Assembly (NCBI GenBank): GCA_039196715.1
Contig: JBCCUP010000005.1
Location: forward strand, 1 to 64,000
Source of the DNA: Pseudomonadota bacterium
GTDB taxonomy: Bacteria > Pseudomonadota > Gammaproteobacteria > CALCKW01
DNA length: 64,000 nt
Direction: 5' to 3'
The translations under genes were made by a program, and so were the position numbers. The notes below the pieces were generated by a model. The model made no database searches. It had not been told where the DNA came from and saw only the letters and a program-made list of their open reading frames with translations. Shown here piece by piece: positions 17,792-26,002 of the stretch. The stretch's first letter is position 1. Every line of letters begins with the position of its first letter.

Positions 17792-18688
17792 TCAGCCGGG
17801 GAACACACCCGTCGACAGGTAGCGGTCGCCCCGGTCGCACACGATCGACACCACGGTGGCGTCGCGCAGCTCGTCACACAGACTGATCGCCACGTGCATT
17901 GCACCGCCGGATGATATGCCGGCAAAGATACCCTCTTCTGTCGCCAGGCGCCGCGACATTGTCTCGGCTGCGTCCTGTGTCACGTCGATGATCCGGTCGA
18001 CGCGTTCACGTTCGAAAAAGGCCGGCAGGTACGCTTCGGGCCAGGCACGGATGCCCGGAATCTGCGCGCCGTCGGCCGGCTGCACACCGATCAGCTGCAC
18101 CGCGGGATTCTGTTCCTTGAGGTAGCGCGACAGGCCCATGATGGTGCCCGTGGTGCCCATGGTGCAGACCATGTGGGTGATCTCACCGCCGGTGGCTCCC
18201 CAGATCTCCGGTCCCGTCGTGCGGTAGTGCGCATCCGGGTTGTCGGGGTTGGCAAATTGATTGAGGACCTTGCCCTCTCCGCGCGACTCCATAGCCAAGG
18301 CCATGTCGCGCGCTCCCTCCATGCCCTCCGCCTGCGTGACCAGAATCAGCTCGGCGCCATAGGCTTTCATCAGCTGCCGCCGCTCGAGCGACAGGTTGTC
18401 GGGCATGATCAAGACCATGCGGTACCCGAGGATGGTGGCCGCCATCGCCAGAGCGATGCCGGTGTTGCCGCTGGTCGCCTCGATCAGCCGATCACCGGGG
18501 CGGATTTCACCGCGCTCGGCAGCCCGACGGATCATGTTCAGTGCCGGCCTGTCTTTGACCGAACCCGCCGGGTTGTCGCCTTCGAGCTTGGCCAGTACCC
18601 GGTTGCCGTTCTCACCCCGATTGAGCCGTTGCAAAGCCACCAATCGCGTGTCGCCGATGCGTTGGTCGAGAGTCGGAAAGTCAGTCAC
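17792..18688 (-). CDS. cysM: Cysteine synthase B
   Basis: A PLP-dependent beta-substitution enzyme making cysteine from O-acetylserine and sulfide or thiosulfate. The PLP lysine lies in NPAGSVKDRPA, the phosphate loop in EATSGNTGIAL and the second Gly loop in GTTGTIMG. Length 298 agrees with CysM (303 in E. coli) rather than CysK. I chose the GTG at 18688, which gives VTDFPTLDQRIGDTRLV; it overlaps the miaA stop (GTGACTGA), so translation is probably coupled to miaA. Longer frames upstream run inside miaA. Confidence 0.92.
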   Translation of the reverse strand: MTDFPTLDQRIGDTRLVALQRLNRGENGNRVLAKLEGDNPAGSVKDRPALNMIRRAAERGEIRPGDRLIEATSGNTGIALAMAATILGYRMVLIMPDNLSLERRQLMKAYGAELILVTQAEGMEGARDMALAMESRGEGKVLNQFANPDNPDAHYRTTGPEIWGATGGEITHMVCTMGTTGTIMGLSRYLKEQNPAVQLIGVQPADGAQIPGIRAWPEAYLPAFFERERVDRIIDVTQDAAETMSRRLATEEGIFAGISSGGAMHVAISLCDELRDATVVSIVCDRGDRYLSTGVFPG

Positions 18689-19637
18689 GTAGGGCCTCCA
18701 GCCAGGTTGCGATCCGCTGCAGAAAGGGGTGAGTGCCATCGGCAGCGTGGTACGGGTTGTGTCGGGGTGCGGTTGGCAGGCTGCGAAGCCAGGTGAATTG
18801 CCGCTTGGCCAGCTGGCGTGTGGCCGCGACAGCGTGCGCACGGAACCGATCGAAATCGTACGCACCGTCGAGGTACTGCCACGCCTGACGGTACCCAACA
18901 CTGCGCATGGACGGCAAGTCGGCGTGCATGCGGGGGTTGCGTCTGAGCTGCTCGACCTCGTCGAGAAAACCCTGCTCGAGCATGGCATCGAAGCGGCTTT
19001 CGATGTGCCGGTGCAAGGTCGTCCGCGGCTCGGGCCAGAGCGCCAGTTGCAAGGCGCGCAAAGGCAGCGATGGCGCGCTGGGCTCGGCCTGCCACGCACT
19101 CAGCGGCCGCCCGGTCATGCGCCACACCTCGAGGCCGCGCAGAGTGCGCTGCGTGTCGTTCTCGCTCAGTCGCGCGTGCAGCTCGGGGTCGACGCGGGCA
19201 AGCTCGGCCCGCAGTGGCGCCAGGCCCGCCTCGGCGAGCGTACGCTGCAAGGCCGTCCGCACCGCCGGATCCGATGCCGGCAACACATTCAGGCCCTCGA
19301 GCAGCGCTTTGAAATACAGCATTGTGCCACCGACCAGCAGCGGCACGCGGCCCGCAGCGTGCGCCTCGCGGATGGCCTGTCCGGCGTCGCGACAGAAGTC
19401 CGCCGCCGAATAGCGCTCCCAGGGCTCGACCACATTGACCAACGCGTGCGGGTAGCGCCCGAGCGTCGCGGCGTCCGGCTTGGCGGTGCCGATGTCCAAC
19501 CCGCGGTAGACAAGGGCCGAGTCCACGCTCACGATCGCGCACCCGAAGGCCTCCGCGCATTGCAAGGCCAACTCGGTCTTGCCGGACGCCGTGGGCCCGT
19601 AGAGACAGATCACGGGCCAGCGGGTTGCCGCAGTCAT
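18681..19637 (-). CDS. miaA: tRNA dimethylallyltransferase MiaA
   Basis: Adds the isopentenyl group to A37 of tRNAs reading UNN codons. The start MTAATRWPVI gives 318 residues with P-loop GPTASGKT at 14-21, DSALVYRGLDIGTAKP, VGGTMLYFKALLEG and the tRNA-contact region SMRSVGYRQAWQYLDG. The ATG overlaps the mutL stop as ATGA, indicating coupled translation. In many gammaproteobacteria hfq follows miaA; here the following gene is cysM. Confidence 0.97.
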   Translation of the reverse strand: MTAATRWPVICLYGPTASGKTELALQCAEAFGCAIVSVDSALVYRGLDIGTAKPDAATLGRYPHALVNVVEPWERYSAADFCRDAGQAIREAHAAGRVPLLVGGTMLYFKALLEGLNVLPASDPAVRTALQRTLAEAGLAPLRAELARVDPELHARLSENDTQRTLRGLEVWRMTGRPLSAWQAEPSAPSLPLRALQLALWPEPRTTLHRHIESRFDAMLEQGFLDEVEQLRRNPRMHADLPSMRSVGYRQAWQYLDGAYDFDRFRAHAVAATRQLAKRQFTWLRSLPTAPRHNPYHAADGTHPFLQRIATWLEALRD

Positions 19638-21442
19638 TGACCGCGCAGGAACAGATGGTCGAGGTCGGACACACCGAGTCGCACCCAGGTGGGTCGACCG
19701 TGGTTGCACTGGCCACTGTTGGGCGTGGTTTCCATGTCGCGCAAGAGCGCGTTCATTTCATCGCGCGTGAGGTGTCGGTTGGCGCGCACGGACCCGTGGC
19801 AGGCCATGGTGCTGAGGACGCGATCGCTGTCTCGCGCCACGCGGTCACTGTCGCCGGTCTCGACGATGTCGCTGAGCACGTCGCGCACCATCTGCTCCGT
19901 CGGCGAACGCCGCAGCAGCACCGGCACCTCGCGCACGGTCAGCTGCTGCGGTCCGGTGCGGTCGACACCGAGTCCGACGGCCGACAAGGTCGGTGCGACC
20001 GACTCGGCAACGTCCGCTTCGGCCTCGCTCACCGCCACCACCACCGGCACCAGCAGCGGTTGACTGCGCACCCCCTGGGCCGCGTACTGCTGCTTGAGCC
20101 GTTCGTAGGTCACGCGCTCGTGCGCAGCGTGCATGTCGACGAGAATCACGCCGTCAGCGGTTTCGGCGAGGATGTAAATGCCGTGAATCTGGGCGAGCGC
20201 CAACCCGAGGGGTGGCAACGCGTCCGCGTGGTGGTCAGCACCGGTGTCAGTCGCGCGCAACAGCGACGCGTAGGCCGCCCGCTGGTCCGCCACAGCGGGT
20301 CGGCGTGCTGCCACCGTCGCGAGCCCGAAGCTCGATTGCAGCGGCGCCGTCGTCTCGGCGTCGGCTCTGTCCGGGGCAACCGCGCTTAGCATGGCCGCTG
20401 GCGAGCCCGGGGCCTCCACGACGTCGCCATCACCCGGCCGAAGCGCCGACAGTGCCCGGGTCAGCGCGCGGTGAATGGCGTCGAATACCCGCCGCGTATC
20501 GCGGAACCGCACCTCGGATTTCGCCGGGTGCACGTTGACGTCGACACGCTCGGCGTCCAGTTCGAGAAACAACGCGTAGGCCGGGTGACGGCCGTGGTAG
20601 AGCACGTCGCTGTACGCACGCTTGACCGCTGCGCTGACCAGGCGGTCGCGCACCAGTCGACCGTTCACGTAGAAATACTGCAAGTCTGCCTGGCTTCGCG
20701 AAAATGTGGGCTGTGCAATCCACCCTGACAACCGGATGCCATCGAGATCGTGCGACACGTGAAACGCATTGTCGGCGAACGCCGGCCCCAGCACCTCCCG
20801 CATGCGCACGGCGGCGAGCCCGTCGGGTACGTCAGACCAACGCTGGACCGACTTGCGGTTGTGCACCAGATCGAATGCAACATCGGGTCGCACCAGTGCG
20901 AGGCGCCGTACCACCTGCTGCACGTGATCGAACTCCGTGCGCTCTGCGCGCAGGAACTTCCGCCGGGCCGGCAGGTTGAAAAAGAGGTCAGCAACCTCGA
21001 CGGTCGTGCCCTCGTCGTGCGCAGCGGGTTTCGGTTCACTCGGCGTCCCATCGAGATCACACTCAACGGTCCAAGCGGTGTCGACGCCACGCGCCCTCGA
21101 CGTCAGCCGCAACCGCGACACCGAAGCGATGCTCGGCAAGGCCTCGCCGCGAAACCCCATCGAGGCCACGCGCATCAGGTCGTCACTGCTGCGGATCTTG
21201 CTCGTCGCGTGGCGCGTGAGCGCGAGTGCCAGTTCGTCCCGCACGATGCCGATGCCGTTGTCGCGCACACGGACGCGCCGCACACCACCCTGCTCGATCT
21301 CGACGAGCACACGGCTCGCGCCGGCATCGAGCGCGTTTTCAACGAGTTCCTTGACGATCGACGCCGGCCGTTCAACCACCTCGCCCGCGGCAATCTGGTT
21401 GACCAGCGCGTCGGGGAGCTGCTCTATGGTCATGGCCAGCAT
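19634..21442 (-). CDS. mutL: DNA mismatch repair protein MutL
   Basis: Couples MutS recognition to MutH or helicase action. The GHKL ATPase shows VNQIAAGEVVERPASIVKELVENALDAGA, DNGIGI and GFRGEALPSIASVS near the N-terminus, then the transducer domain up to about residue 330. The C-terminal dimerisation domain carries LAQIHGIYILAETADGVILVDMHAAHER and a ACHGSVRANRHL block. I see no metal-binding DQHAxxER endonuclease motif in full; HAAHER is the Gram-negative MutH-dependent style. A second ATG at 21433 is an alternative start. Part of the sppA-tsaE-amiC-mutL-miaA-cysM strand run. Confidence 0.96.
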   Translation of the reverse strand: MLAMTIEQLPDALVNQIAAGEVVERPASIVKELVENALDAGASRVLVEIEQGGVRRVRVRDNGIGIVRDELALALTRHATSKIRSSDDLMRVASMGFRGEALPSIASVSRLRLTSRARGVDTAWTVECDLDGTPSEPKPAAHDEGTTVEVADLFFNLPARRKFLRAERTEFDHVQQVVRRLALVRPDVAFDLVHNRKSVQRWSDVPDGLAAVRMREVLGPAFADNAFHVSHDLDGIRLSGWIAQPTFSRSQADLQYFYVNGRLVRDRLVSAAVKRAYSDVLYHGRHPAYALFLELDAERVDVNVHPAKSEVRFRDTRRVFDAIHRALTRALSALRPGDGDVVEAPGSPAAMLSAVAPDRADAETTAPLQSSFGLATVAARRPAVADQRAAYASLLRATDTGADHHADALPPLGLALAQIHGIYILAETADGVILVDMHAAHERVTYERLKQQYAAQGVRSQPLLVPVVVAVSEAEADVAESVAPTLSAVGLGVDRTGPQQLTVREVPVLLRRSPTEQMVRDVLSDIVETGDSDRVARDSDRVLSTMACHGSVRANRHLTRDEMNALLRDMETTPNSGQCNHGRPTWVRLGVSDLDHLFLRGQ

Positions 21443-21479
21443 TGTGCCACGCCACGGCCCCGCACCGGGGCGAGCTCAC

Positions 21480-22757
21480 TCAGTTGGAGGCGACGTCCAG
21501 ACGGTACCGGCGGTAGAAGGCCGTGCCAAAGGGGGGGTTGGCCTTGAAGTGGTCGACCACACCGTTGCCGATCGCCGCGGCCAAGCGCTCCTGGTAGCTC
21601 GTGGTGCGCAAGCGCCGCTCTTCCTTCGGGTTCGAAATGAAGCCCAGCTCGACCAGTACGCTGGGGACGTCAGGTGCCTTGAGCACGACGAAGCCGGCCC
21701 GCTCAACCGTTTTCTTGTGCAGCTTGTTGACCTTGGCAATGCGCGAGAGCATCTGCTCGCCCACGCCTACGCTGGTCTCGCGACTCGCACTCTGCGACAG
21801 GTCGACGAGAATGCGCGCCAACGCCGCGCTCTGCTCGGACAGGTGCAAGCCGCCAAGGTTATCGCCCTTGCTGGCAAGGAACCGCCGGGCCGCGACGTCA
21901 GCACCTCGATCTGAAAGCACGTACACGGACGATCCCGATGCACTCTGCTGTTCGAACGCGTCCGCGTGCAGTGAGATCAACAAGTCCGCCTGGCTGTCGC
22001 GTGTTCGCCGGACGCGCTCCTTGAGCGACACGTACTCGTCCTGGTCACGGATCAGCACGGGTTTGATGCCGCTGACGCGGCTGAGCATCCGGTGCAGCCG
22101 TTTCGCAATCGACAGCACGACGTCCTTCTCGAACGTGTTACCGCTGCCCACCGCACCGGGGTCGTTGCCGCCGTGGCCGGCGTCGATCGCCACGACGATG
22201 TCTTCCAGACGCGGCGTGATGACCTCGTCTGGCTCGTCCACGCGTGTCGTTGCCCGGGCCGGTCGGGTCACCATGCGGCCGGTCGCGAGCGCCAGCGCGT
22301 CAGCGCCGCCAACCGGTGCGATGTCGAGCACGATGCGGTGGTGCTTGCCGTTGCCCGGTTTGAGGTACGTGGTTTTCGCCTCGGCTGCGGCGTGGGTTTC
22401 GATCACCAGTCGAAGTTCGCCGGTGTCGCGCACACCGCTGCGCAGCGACTTCAACAGCGGATCGTTGCCGAACGAGCTCGACAGTGCCCGCGCGATATCG
22501 GTGTCGGGCAGGTCGACCACGACCCGGTGCGGCGAACTCAGGCTGAAGTTTTTCTGGCGCACTGCGCGGTCGAGGTCGAGGACAACGCGCGTGTGCGTGT
22601 CGTAGGCCTTGAAGCGCAACCCGACCAGACGCGCCGCGGCGTCGGCTTCTGACACCCGGGGCCACAACAGGGCGCCACAGGCGAGCACCACGCCGGCCAC
22701 AAGCACCCAGGCAACCGCCTGTCCCTGTCCCGCTGTCACCTTGACGTTCACACCCAC
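21480..22757 (-). CDS. amiC: N-acetylmuramoyl-L-alanine amidase, AmiC type
   Basis: A periplasmic zinc amidase that splits septal peptidoglycan. The N-terminus has a hydrophobic export segment (VAWVLVAGVVLACGALLW). An AMIN domain follows (about 45-150: RFKAYDTHTRVVLDLD, KNFSLSSPHRVVVDLPDT), which targets septal peptidoglycan. The Amidase_3 domain (about 195-420) has zinc ligands in AIDAGHGGNDPGA, the Glu of NTFEKDVVL and the His of LLISLHADA, plus the catalytic Glu in VLVELGFISN. No LysM domain is present, so AmiC fits better than AmiB, although the tsaE-ami-mutL position is usually called amiB. Confidence 0.93.
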   Translation of the reverse strand: MGVNVKVTAGQGQAVAWVLVAGVVLACGALLWPRVSEADAAARLVGLRFKAYDTHTRVVLDLDRAVRQKNFSLSSPHRVVVDLPDTDIARALSSSFGNDPLLKSLRSGVRDTGELRLVIETHAAAEAKTTYLKPGNGKHHRIVLDIAPVGGADALALATGRMVTRPARATTRVDEPDEVITPRLEDIVVAIDAGHGGNDPGAVGSGNTFEKDVVLSIAKRLHRMLSRVSGIKPVLIRDQDEYVSLKERVRRTRDSQADLLISLHADAFEQQSASGSSVYVLSDRGADVAARRFLASKGDNLGGLHLSEQSAALARILVDLSQSASRETSVGVGEQMLSRIAKVNKLHKKTVERAGFVVLKAPDVPSVLVELGFISNPKEERRLRTTSYQERLAAAIGNGVVDHFKANPPFGTAFYRRYRLDVASN

Positions 22758-23027
22758 ACTGCCCGCTCACGTTGACCTGAACGCGGGAACCGCTCTTGGC
22801 GAGCACACCCGTCGGACGCCCGAGGCGCACCGCCGTGCCCGGCCAACCCGGCCCCATTGCGTGAGATCAAGTAAAGACCGAAAACGGGATTTCGCAAGCA
22901 GCCAACACCGCCTTCGGCACCCGGGCACAGGCACACGCGAACGACCACTGGCGTTGGTCAGCTCGCTAAGCCGATGAATTCGATCGCGTTTTGTACCAGC
23001 CACCGCGCGCGCATCGCGCGTTCGACG

Positions 23028-23477
23028 TCAGTCAGCGGTCGAATCGGATGTGCGCCGCGCCAAATCCACGTCGCGTCCGGTGCCTGAGACACTCAATACC
23101 AGCCGGTGGGTCCACGGGGGCAACACCCCGGCAGCGAGCGCAGGCCACTCGATCAACCAGACACACGGTTCGCCAGCAAGGTCATCGATGCCGAGGTCAT
23201 AGAGCTCGTCCGCGCTGCCCAGCCGGTAGAGATCAAGGTGGTGCACCGTGCCGCCCGGCAAGGTGTATGACTCGATCAGGGTGTAGGTCGGGCTGCGCAC
23301 CGACCCGGTGTAGCCAAGCGCCTGTAGTACGCCACGCGTGAGGGTGGTCTTGCCCGCGCCGAGGTCGCCCTCGAGGTAGACCGTTGCGGCGCTGGTGAGT
23401 TCTCGACCGAGCCTTTCGCCGAAGTGCAAGGTGGCCGCCTCGTCTGCCAGGTGACTGCGGCTGTGTACCGTCAACAC
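23028..23477 (-). CDS. tsaE: tRNA threonylcarbamoyladenosine biosynthesis ATPase TsaE
   Basis: Partner of TsaB/TsaD in forming t6A37 on ANN-decoding tRNAs. Walker A GDLGAGKTTLTRGV, then SPTYTLIESY, HHLDLYRL and CVWLIEWP are the diagnostic blocks. I chose the GTG at 23477 (149 residues, as in E. coli's 153); a longer ATG frame from 23564 would overlap sppA by 68 bp and add a Cys/His/Arg-rich tail without conservation. It follows sppA by 19 bp. About 270 bp separate its stop from amiC. Confidence 0.9.
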   Translation of the reverse strand: MLTVHSRSHLADEAATLHFGERLGRELTSAATVYLEGDLGAGKTTLTRGVLQALGYTGSVRSPTYTLIESYTLPGGTVHHLDLYRLGSADELYDLGIDDLAGEPCVWLIEWPALAAGVLPPWTHRLVLSVSGTGRDVDLARRTSDSTAD

Positions 23478-23496
23478 ACCGGGTTCGCCATGCAAC

Positions 23497-24459
23497 TCAC
23501 CGCAGTGACACGGCGTCGCGTGTCGACAGCGCGGTGAAGAAACCTTCTCCGATCGCCGCGCCAAGTGCCCCGGTAACCCGTTCGATGAGGTCGGGTTGCG
23601 CGGTGAAGTTCACGACCGAATCCACGCCGACCACGTCGCGCGCGACGTGGTACTCGTCGCCGAAGCCGTCGGCCAGGCCGAGTGCCACGGCTTGCTCACC
23701 GGTCCAGAAGGTGCCACTGAACAGACTGGGTTCGTCGGCCAGCCGGTCGCCCCGGCCGTCGCGGACAGCCGTCTTGAACTGCTCGTGTATTTGCGCCATC
23801 AGCACCCGCATGTGCGCCACGTCGTCCTCGTTGACCGGCGAGAAGGGATCGAGCATGGCCTTGCTCTCGCCGGACGTGATCAGCCGACGCTCGACGCCGA
23901 GTTTCTCCATCGTGCCTGTGAAGCCAAAACCGTTGCTCACCACCCCGATCGAGCCGACCAGGCTGGACGGATTGACGAAGATGTCATCGGCTGCCGACGC
24001 AATGAAATACCCGCCCGACGCCGCCACGTCGTGAACGACAGCGATCACAGGGGTGTCCGGGTGTTCAGCACGAAGCCGCCGAATCTCGTCGTAGATCAGC
24101 GAAGACTGCACCGGGCTGCCGCCCGGGCTGTTCAGGCGCAACACGACGCCTGCCGTGGCTTCGTCTTCAAACGCCGCAACCAGCGCCCCGCGCACTGACG
24201 CAAGCGACAGGCCATCCGACTGAATGGTGCCGGACAGGTCAATCAGGGCTGTGTGCTGCTCGGCACCACCCGCGCGCCAGGCCTCGAACTGGCCGCGGAA
24301 GGACATCGCCGTGACGAACGCTATGTAGGCGACCAACAGGAACCGGAAAAAGATGCTCCACCGTCGCGCGCGCCGTTGTTCAACCAGGCCGGCCGTGGCC
24401 AGCCGTTCGATCGTGCGTCGTTCCCAACTGGAGGTGCGAGTGCTGGTGCTTTGGTCCAT
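23497..24459 (-). CDS. sppA: S49 family signal-peptide peptidase (SppA type)
   Basis: A short-form, 320-residue membrane-anchored peptidase that digests cleaved signal peptides. One transmembrane segment (about 36-54) follows a basic N-terminus, so the catalytic part is periplasmic. The S49 domain has LRLNSPGGSPVQSSLIYDEI, the catalytic Ser in VAASGGYFIASAADDIF and the catalytic Lys in ITSGESKAMLDPF. The duplicated N-terminal half of E. coli SppA (618 aa) is missing, which is normal for this subfamily. It heads the run ahead of tsaE. Confidence 0.93.
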   Translation of the reverse strand: MDQSTSTRTSSWERRTIERLATAGLVEQRRARRWSIFFRFLLVAYIAFVTAMSFRGQFEAWRAGGAEQHTALIDLSGTIQSDGLSLASVRGALVAAFEDEATAGVVLRLNSPGGSPVQSSLIYDEIRRLRAEHPDTPVIAVVHDVAASGGYFIASAADDIFVNPSSLVGSIGVVSNGFGFTGTMEKLGVERRLITSGESKAMLDPFSPVNEDDVAHMRVLMAQIHEQFKTAVRDGRGDRLADEPSLFSGTFWTGEQAVALGLADGFGDEYHVARDVVGVDSVVNFTAQPDLIERVTGALGAAIGEGFFTALSTRDAVSLR

Positions 24460-24520
24460 GGTGACAGGCAGTGTTCGTCGGCGAGGAGACAGGAATCACA
24501 ACACGGACCGTGCCACGGCC

Positions 24521-25468
24521 TCAGAGTTTCAGCGCGTCCGCCCAGTCGGCTGGCGCGGCCACCTCGAATCGACGCTCTCCGCGCCAGCAAAAGGCCAACA
24601 GCGTGCTGTGCAGATGCATCCCGCGGCACCCCGCGCCAGCAAATTGGCGGTTGGCCCGATGGTCGCCGTACTTCGTGTCGCCGACGATCGGGTGCCCCAC
24701 GCCCGCCGTGTGGACGCGGATCTGGTGGGTGCGCCCGGTTTCAATGCGCAATTCGAGCCGCGTGCATCGCGTACCTGCGTCCACCCGCGTCACGTGGGTC
24801 ACGGCATCGCGACCGGCCTCGTCCACCGCGCTGACGCGCTCGCCGCCCCGCTGCCGGTTTTTCAACAACGCCTTTTCGATGCGGCGCACGTCTCGCGGCC
24901 AGCGGCCGAGCACCAGCGCGGTGTACCGTTTCTCCACCGCGCGTGAGGCGAGCAACTGCTTGAGCTCGCGGTTGGCCATCGGGTGTTTGGCGAGCAACAG
25001 GCACCCGCTCGTGTCGCGGTCGAGCCGGTGGACCAGGTCGAGTTGCCGCGCCGCGTCGTCCCGGGCCTGCCGCAGTGCGTCAATCACACCGAAGGCGACA
25101 CCAGTGCCGCTGTGAACGGCGACACCGGCGGGCTTGTTGAGCACGATCAGGTCATCGTCCTCGAACACGATAGCCTGCTCGAGCCGGTGCACGAGGGCGT
25201 CCGGCACCCGCCGTTCGCCGCTCGGGCTGATCCGCACCGGCGGCAACCGCACCTCGTCACCCTCGCTCAACCGCGTCGCCGGCTTGGCACGTCCACCGTT
25301 GACACGCACTTCACCGGTGCGACACAAGCGGTAGATGACGCTGCGCGGGACGCCGGCAAAGGCGTGCAGCAGAAAGTTGTCCAGCCGCTGTCCCGCGCGG
25401 CCGGCGTCAACGGTGACCCGCCGCACCGGGGTGCGCTGCGAGTCTGGTACGGATCGTGTGTTACCCAT
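24521..25468 (-). CDS. rluC: 23S rRNA pseudouridine synthase RluC
   Basis: Makes pseudouridines in 23S rRNA helix regions. The protein from MGNTRSV has 315 residues: an N-terminal S4 RNA-binding domain (QRLDNFLLHAF to LSEGDEVRLPP), then the catalytic RluA-family domain with HRLDRDTSG at about 147-155 (Asp150 catalytic) and RTHQIRVHTAGVGHPIVGD. It is divergent from rne, exactly as in E. coli. A longer in-frame start at 25513 lacks conservation. Confidence 0.95.
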   Translation of the reverse strand: MGNTRSVPDSQRTPVRRVTVDAGRAGQRLDNFLLHAFAGVPRSVIYRLCRTGEVRVNGGRAKPATRLSEGDEVRLPPVRISPSGERRVPDALVHRLEQAIVFEDDDLIVLNKPAGVAVHSGTGVAFGVIDALRQARDDAARQLDLVHRLDRDTSGCLLLAKHPMANRELKQLLASRAVEKRYTALVLGRWPRDVRRIEKALLKNRQRGGERVSAVDEAGRDAVTHVTRVDAGTRCTRLELRIETGRTHQIRVHTAGVGHPIVGDTKYGDHRANRQFAGAGCRGMHLHSTLLAFCWRGERRFEVAAPADWADALKL

Positions 25469-25513
25469 TCGGGTGCGCCACTGATTGGCTATTAAAGAGG
25501 AGTGGTGTACCAT

Positions 25514-26002
25514 TCTACTGGCTAACCGCAGTGATTATCACGTCAGCACCCCGGCTGGACAGGCCGCCAGATGCTGACGCTGTGCCCCGGCACGCACTCG
25601 GGCGCGTCGCACGCCGAACCGGCAACTCGAACGCCCATAGCCTACTTTCAATACAGACCCGGTGGGTCTGGCCGCTTCCAGCGGGCCGACACGGTGTCGG
25701 CCAACGGGTTCGCGGCAGCATGCGCAGGCGGTTCGCCTGCCACCATGGAAGCACTTGCCGCAGCGCCTCCGCTCGAGTCGCTGCGCACACGAAAAGCGGA
25801 TCACACCGGCGCCACGGGGCGTCGGTGGACAGACATCACACTACCCGCACCGGATACTGCATGACACCGTACGCCGAATGGTCGCGTCAGACGCCCGTCA
25901 CAGCCCCTGCTGTTGACGACGGCCGCGCGTCCGTTGCGCGAGGGCGCAACCGAGAACCCGGCGTGCAGCGCTGCCCCGTGCGGGCAACCCTGGATCTTTC
26001 AA
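25514..26002 (+). promoter_or_regulatory. Long rne leader with three strong hairpins
   Basis: The 489 bp between rluC and rne hold no convincing gene. Three perfect hairpins occur within 90 bp: CAGACCC-GGT-GGGTCTG (25654-25670), GGCCGACAC-G-GTGTCGGCC (25684-25702) and GCAGGCG-GTT-CGCCTGC (25724-25740). In E. coli the rne mRNA also has a long structured leader (about 360 nt) through which RNase E cuts its own message. Position and structure here suggest the same feedback, but sequence homology is not visible. I could not fix the promoter. Confidence 0.5.
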
